This document shows positions 5,792 to 6,365 of a DNA stretch of 6,365 nt, in pieces. Source of the DNA: an uncultured Sediminicola sp. (GTDB taxonomy: Bacteria; Bacteroidota; Bacteroidia; Flavobacteriales; Flavobacteriaceae); contig CALHVB010000114.1 of the NCBI GenBank assembly GCA_938039345.1, positions 1-6,365 on the forward strand, given 5' to 3'. The notes beneath the pieces are model-generated. The model searched no databases. It was not told the DNA's origin and saw only the letters and a program-made list of their open reading frames with translations. How positions within the stretch are numbered: position 1 is the stretch's first letter; each line of letters begins with the position of its first letter. The translations under genes were made by a program, and so were the position numbers.

Positions 5792-6365
5792 TGAGTCAAA
5801 ATACAAATCCCAACGAAATGTCTTTTCTAGACCATTTAGAAGAATTGAGATGGCATTTAATCCGTTCTACCTTAGCTGTTGTAATTGTAGGTTTTGTTGC
5901 TTTTTTTATGAAAGACTTTGTTTTCGACACTGTTCTTTTTGGGCCTAAAAAACCAGATTTCCCTACTTATGGCGTTTTTTGTAAATTATCTAAACTATTA
6001 GGTTTTAGTGAAGCTTTTTGTAGTACAGAACCAATTTTTAGAGTACAAAGTAGAGTTATGGCGGGTCAGTTTTCTGCACATATATGGACTTCTATATGGG
6101 TAGGTTTTATTGTAGGTTTCCCGTACATTCTTTACGAAATGTGGAAATTTATAAGCCCTGGATTGTATGAAAAAGAGCGTAGAAGCTCTAAAGGCTTTAT
6201 TTTTATAGCTTCATTTTTATTTTTCTTAGGCGTTTTATTTGGATATTATATAGTAGCCCCTTTATCTATTAATTTTTTAGGAAGCTATAGTGTTAGTAAA
6301 GAAATTTTTAACGATATAGATTTAAGTTCCTATATATCTACCGTTAGAGCTTCTGTAATAGCCTG
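5791..6365 (+). CDS. tatC: Sec-independent protein translocase TatC (3' truncated)
   Basis: The first 191 residues are visible; the frame runs off the window end. TatC is the multi-spanning inner-membrane receptor that binds twin-arginine signal peptides and, with TatA-type subunits, exports folded proteins. Diagnostic features are the cytoplasmic N-terminal MSFLDHLEELRWHL (10-23), the first transmembrane helix (about 24-40), and the second helix leading into PYILYEMWKFISPGLYEKERR (111-131). Glu129 matches E. coli Glu103 in the signal-peptide-binding loop, and a third helix follows (about 135-160). The first periplasmic loop (about 45-95) is longer than in E. coli TatC and holds Cys64 and Cys77, while AGQFSAHIWTS (91-101) opens the second helix. 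E. coli TatC is 258 residues, so roughly 70-90 should lie beyond the window. The ATG at 5791 shares its A with the kdsD stop. Confidence 0.96.
   Translation, partial: MSQNTNPNEMSFLDHLEELRWHLIRSTLAVVIVGFVAFFMKDFVFDTVLFGPKKPDFPTYGVFCKLSKLLGFSEAFCSTEPIFRVQSRVMAGQFSAHIWTSIWVGFIVGFPYILYEMWKFISPGLYEKERRSSKGFIFIASFLFFLGVLFGYYIVAPLSINFLGSYSVSKEIFNDIDLSSYISTVRASVIA

Noticed and set aside
1..6365. CRISPR arrays, tRNA or rRNA genes, transposases or attachment sites
   Set aside because: I saw no regularly spaced repeats, cloverleaf-like GC-rich segments or transposase signatures; nearly all of the window is accounted for by conserved-looking genes.

Overview
The window reads as a piece of chromosome from a marine-type member of the Flavobacteriia (Bacteroidota). 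The reasons are a strongly AT-rich base composition, no clear Shine-Dalgarno sequences before the genes, promoter-like sites of the Bacteroidota form (TTG ... TAnnTTTG), a 'CCC motif' membrane protein pair, a RecQ with a long C-terminal extension, and a TatC with the enlarged first periplasmic loop I associate with this phylum. Genus cannot be fixed from the sequence.

Layout. Bases 1-480 hold the 3' end of a probable lipoprotein gene (+) that begins just before its putative lipidated cysteine. It converges, with only 6 bp between, on a minus-strand pair (487-1229): a small two-helix membrane protein and, overlapping it by 4 bp, an Smr-domain protein. A 50-bp divergent gap (1230-1279) contains a good Bacteroidota promoter for the minus-strand pair. 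Rightward from there run a DUF2752 protein (CPGCGIQRS motif) and two paralogous CCC-motif membrane proteins (1280-2335). A strong hairpin with a T-tract lies between the two paralogues, and a second, bidirectional one follows them. recQ (2410-4611, -) converges on that second terminator. A 214-bp AT-rich divergent intergenic region (4612-4825) separates recQ from kdsD (4826-5791, +, TTG start), which overlaps tatC (5791 to the window end, +, 3' truncated) by one base.

Function. recQ and perhaps the Smr protein act on DNA or RNA structure. kdsD supplies arabinose 5-phosphate for Kdo and hence LPS. tatC is the core of the twin-arginine export translocase. The DUF2752/CCC/CCC cluster is of unknown function and is probably embedded in the inner membrane. 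Most of the window is ordinary core chromosome with no mobile element, CRISPR array or RNA gene that I can see. The most notable points are that all four zinc-ligand cysteines of RecQ are replaced, and the tandem CCC paralogues with a hairpin between them next to DUF2752.
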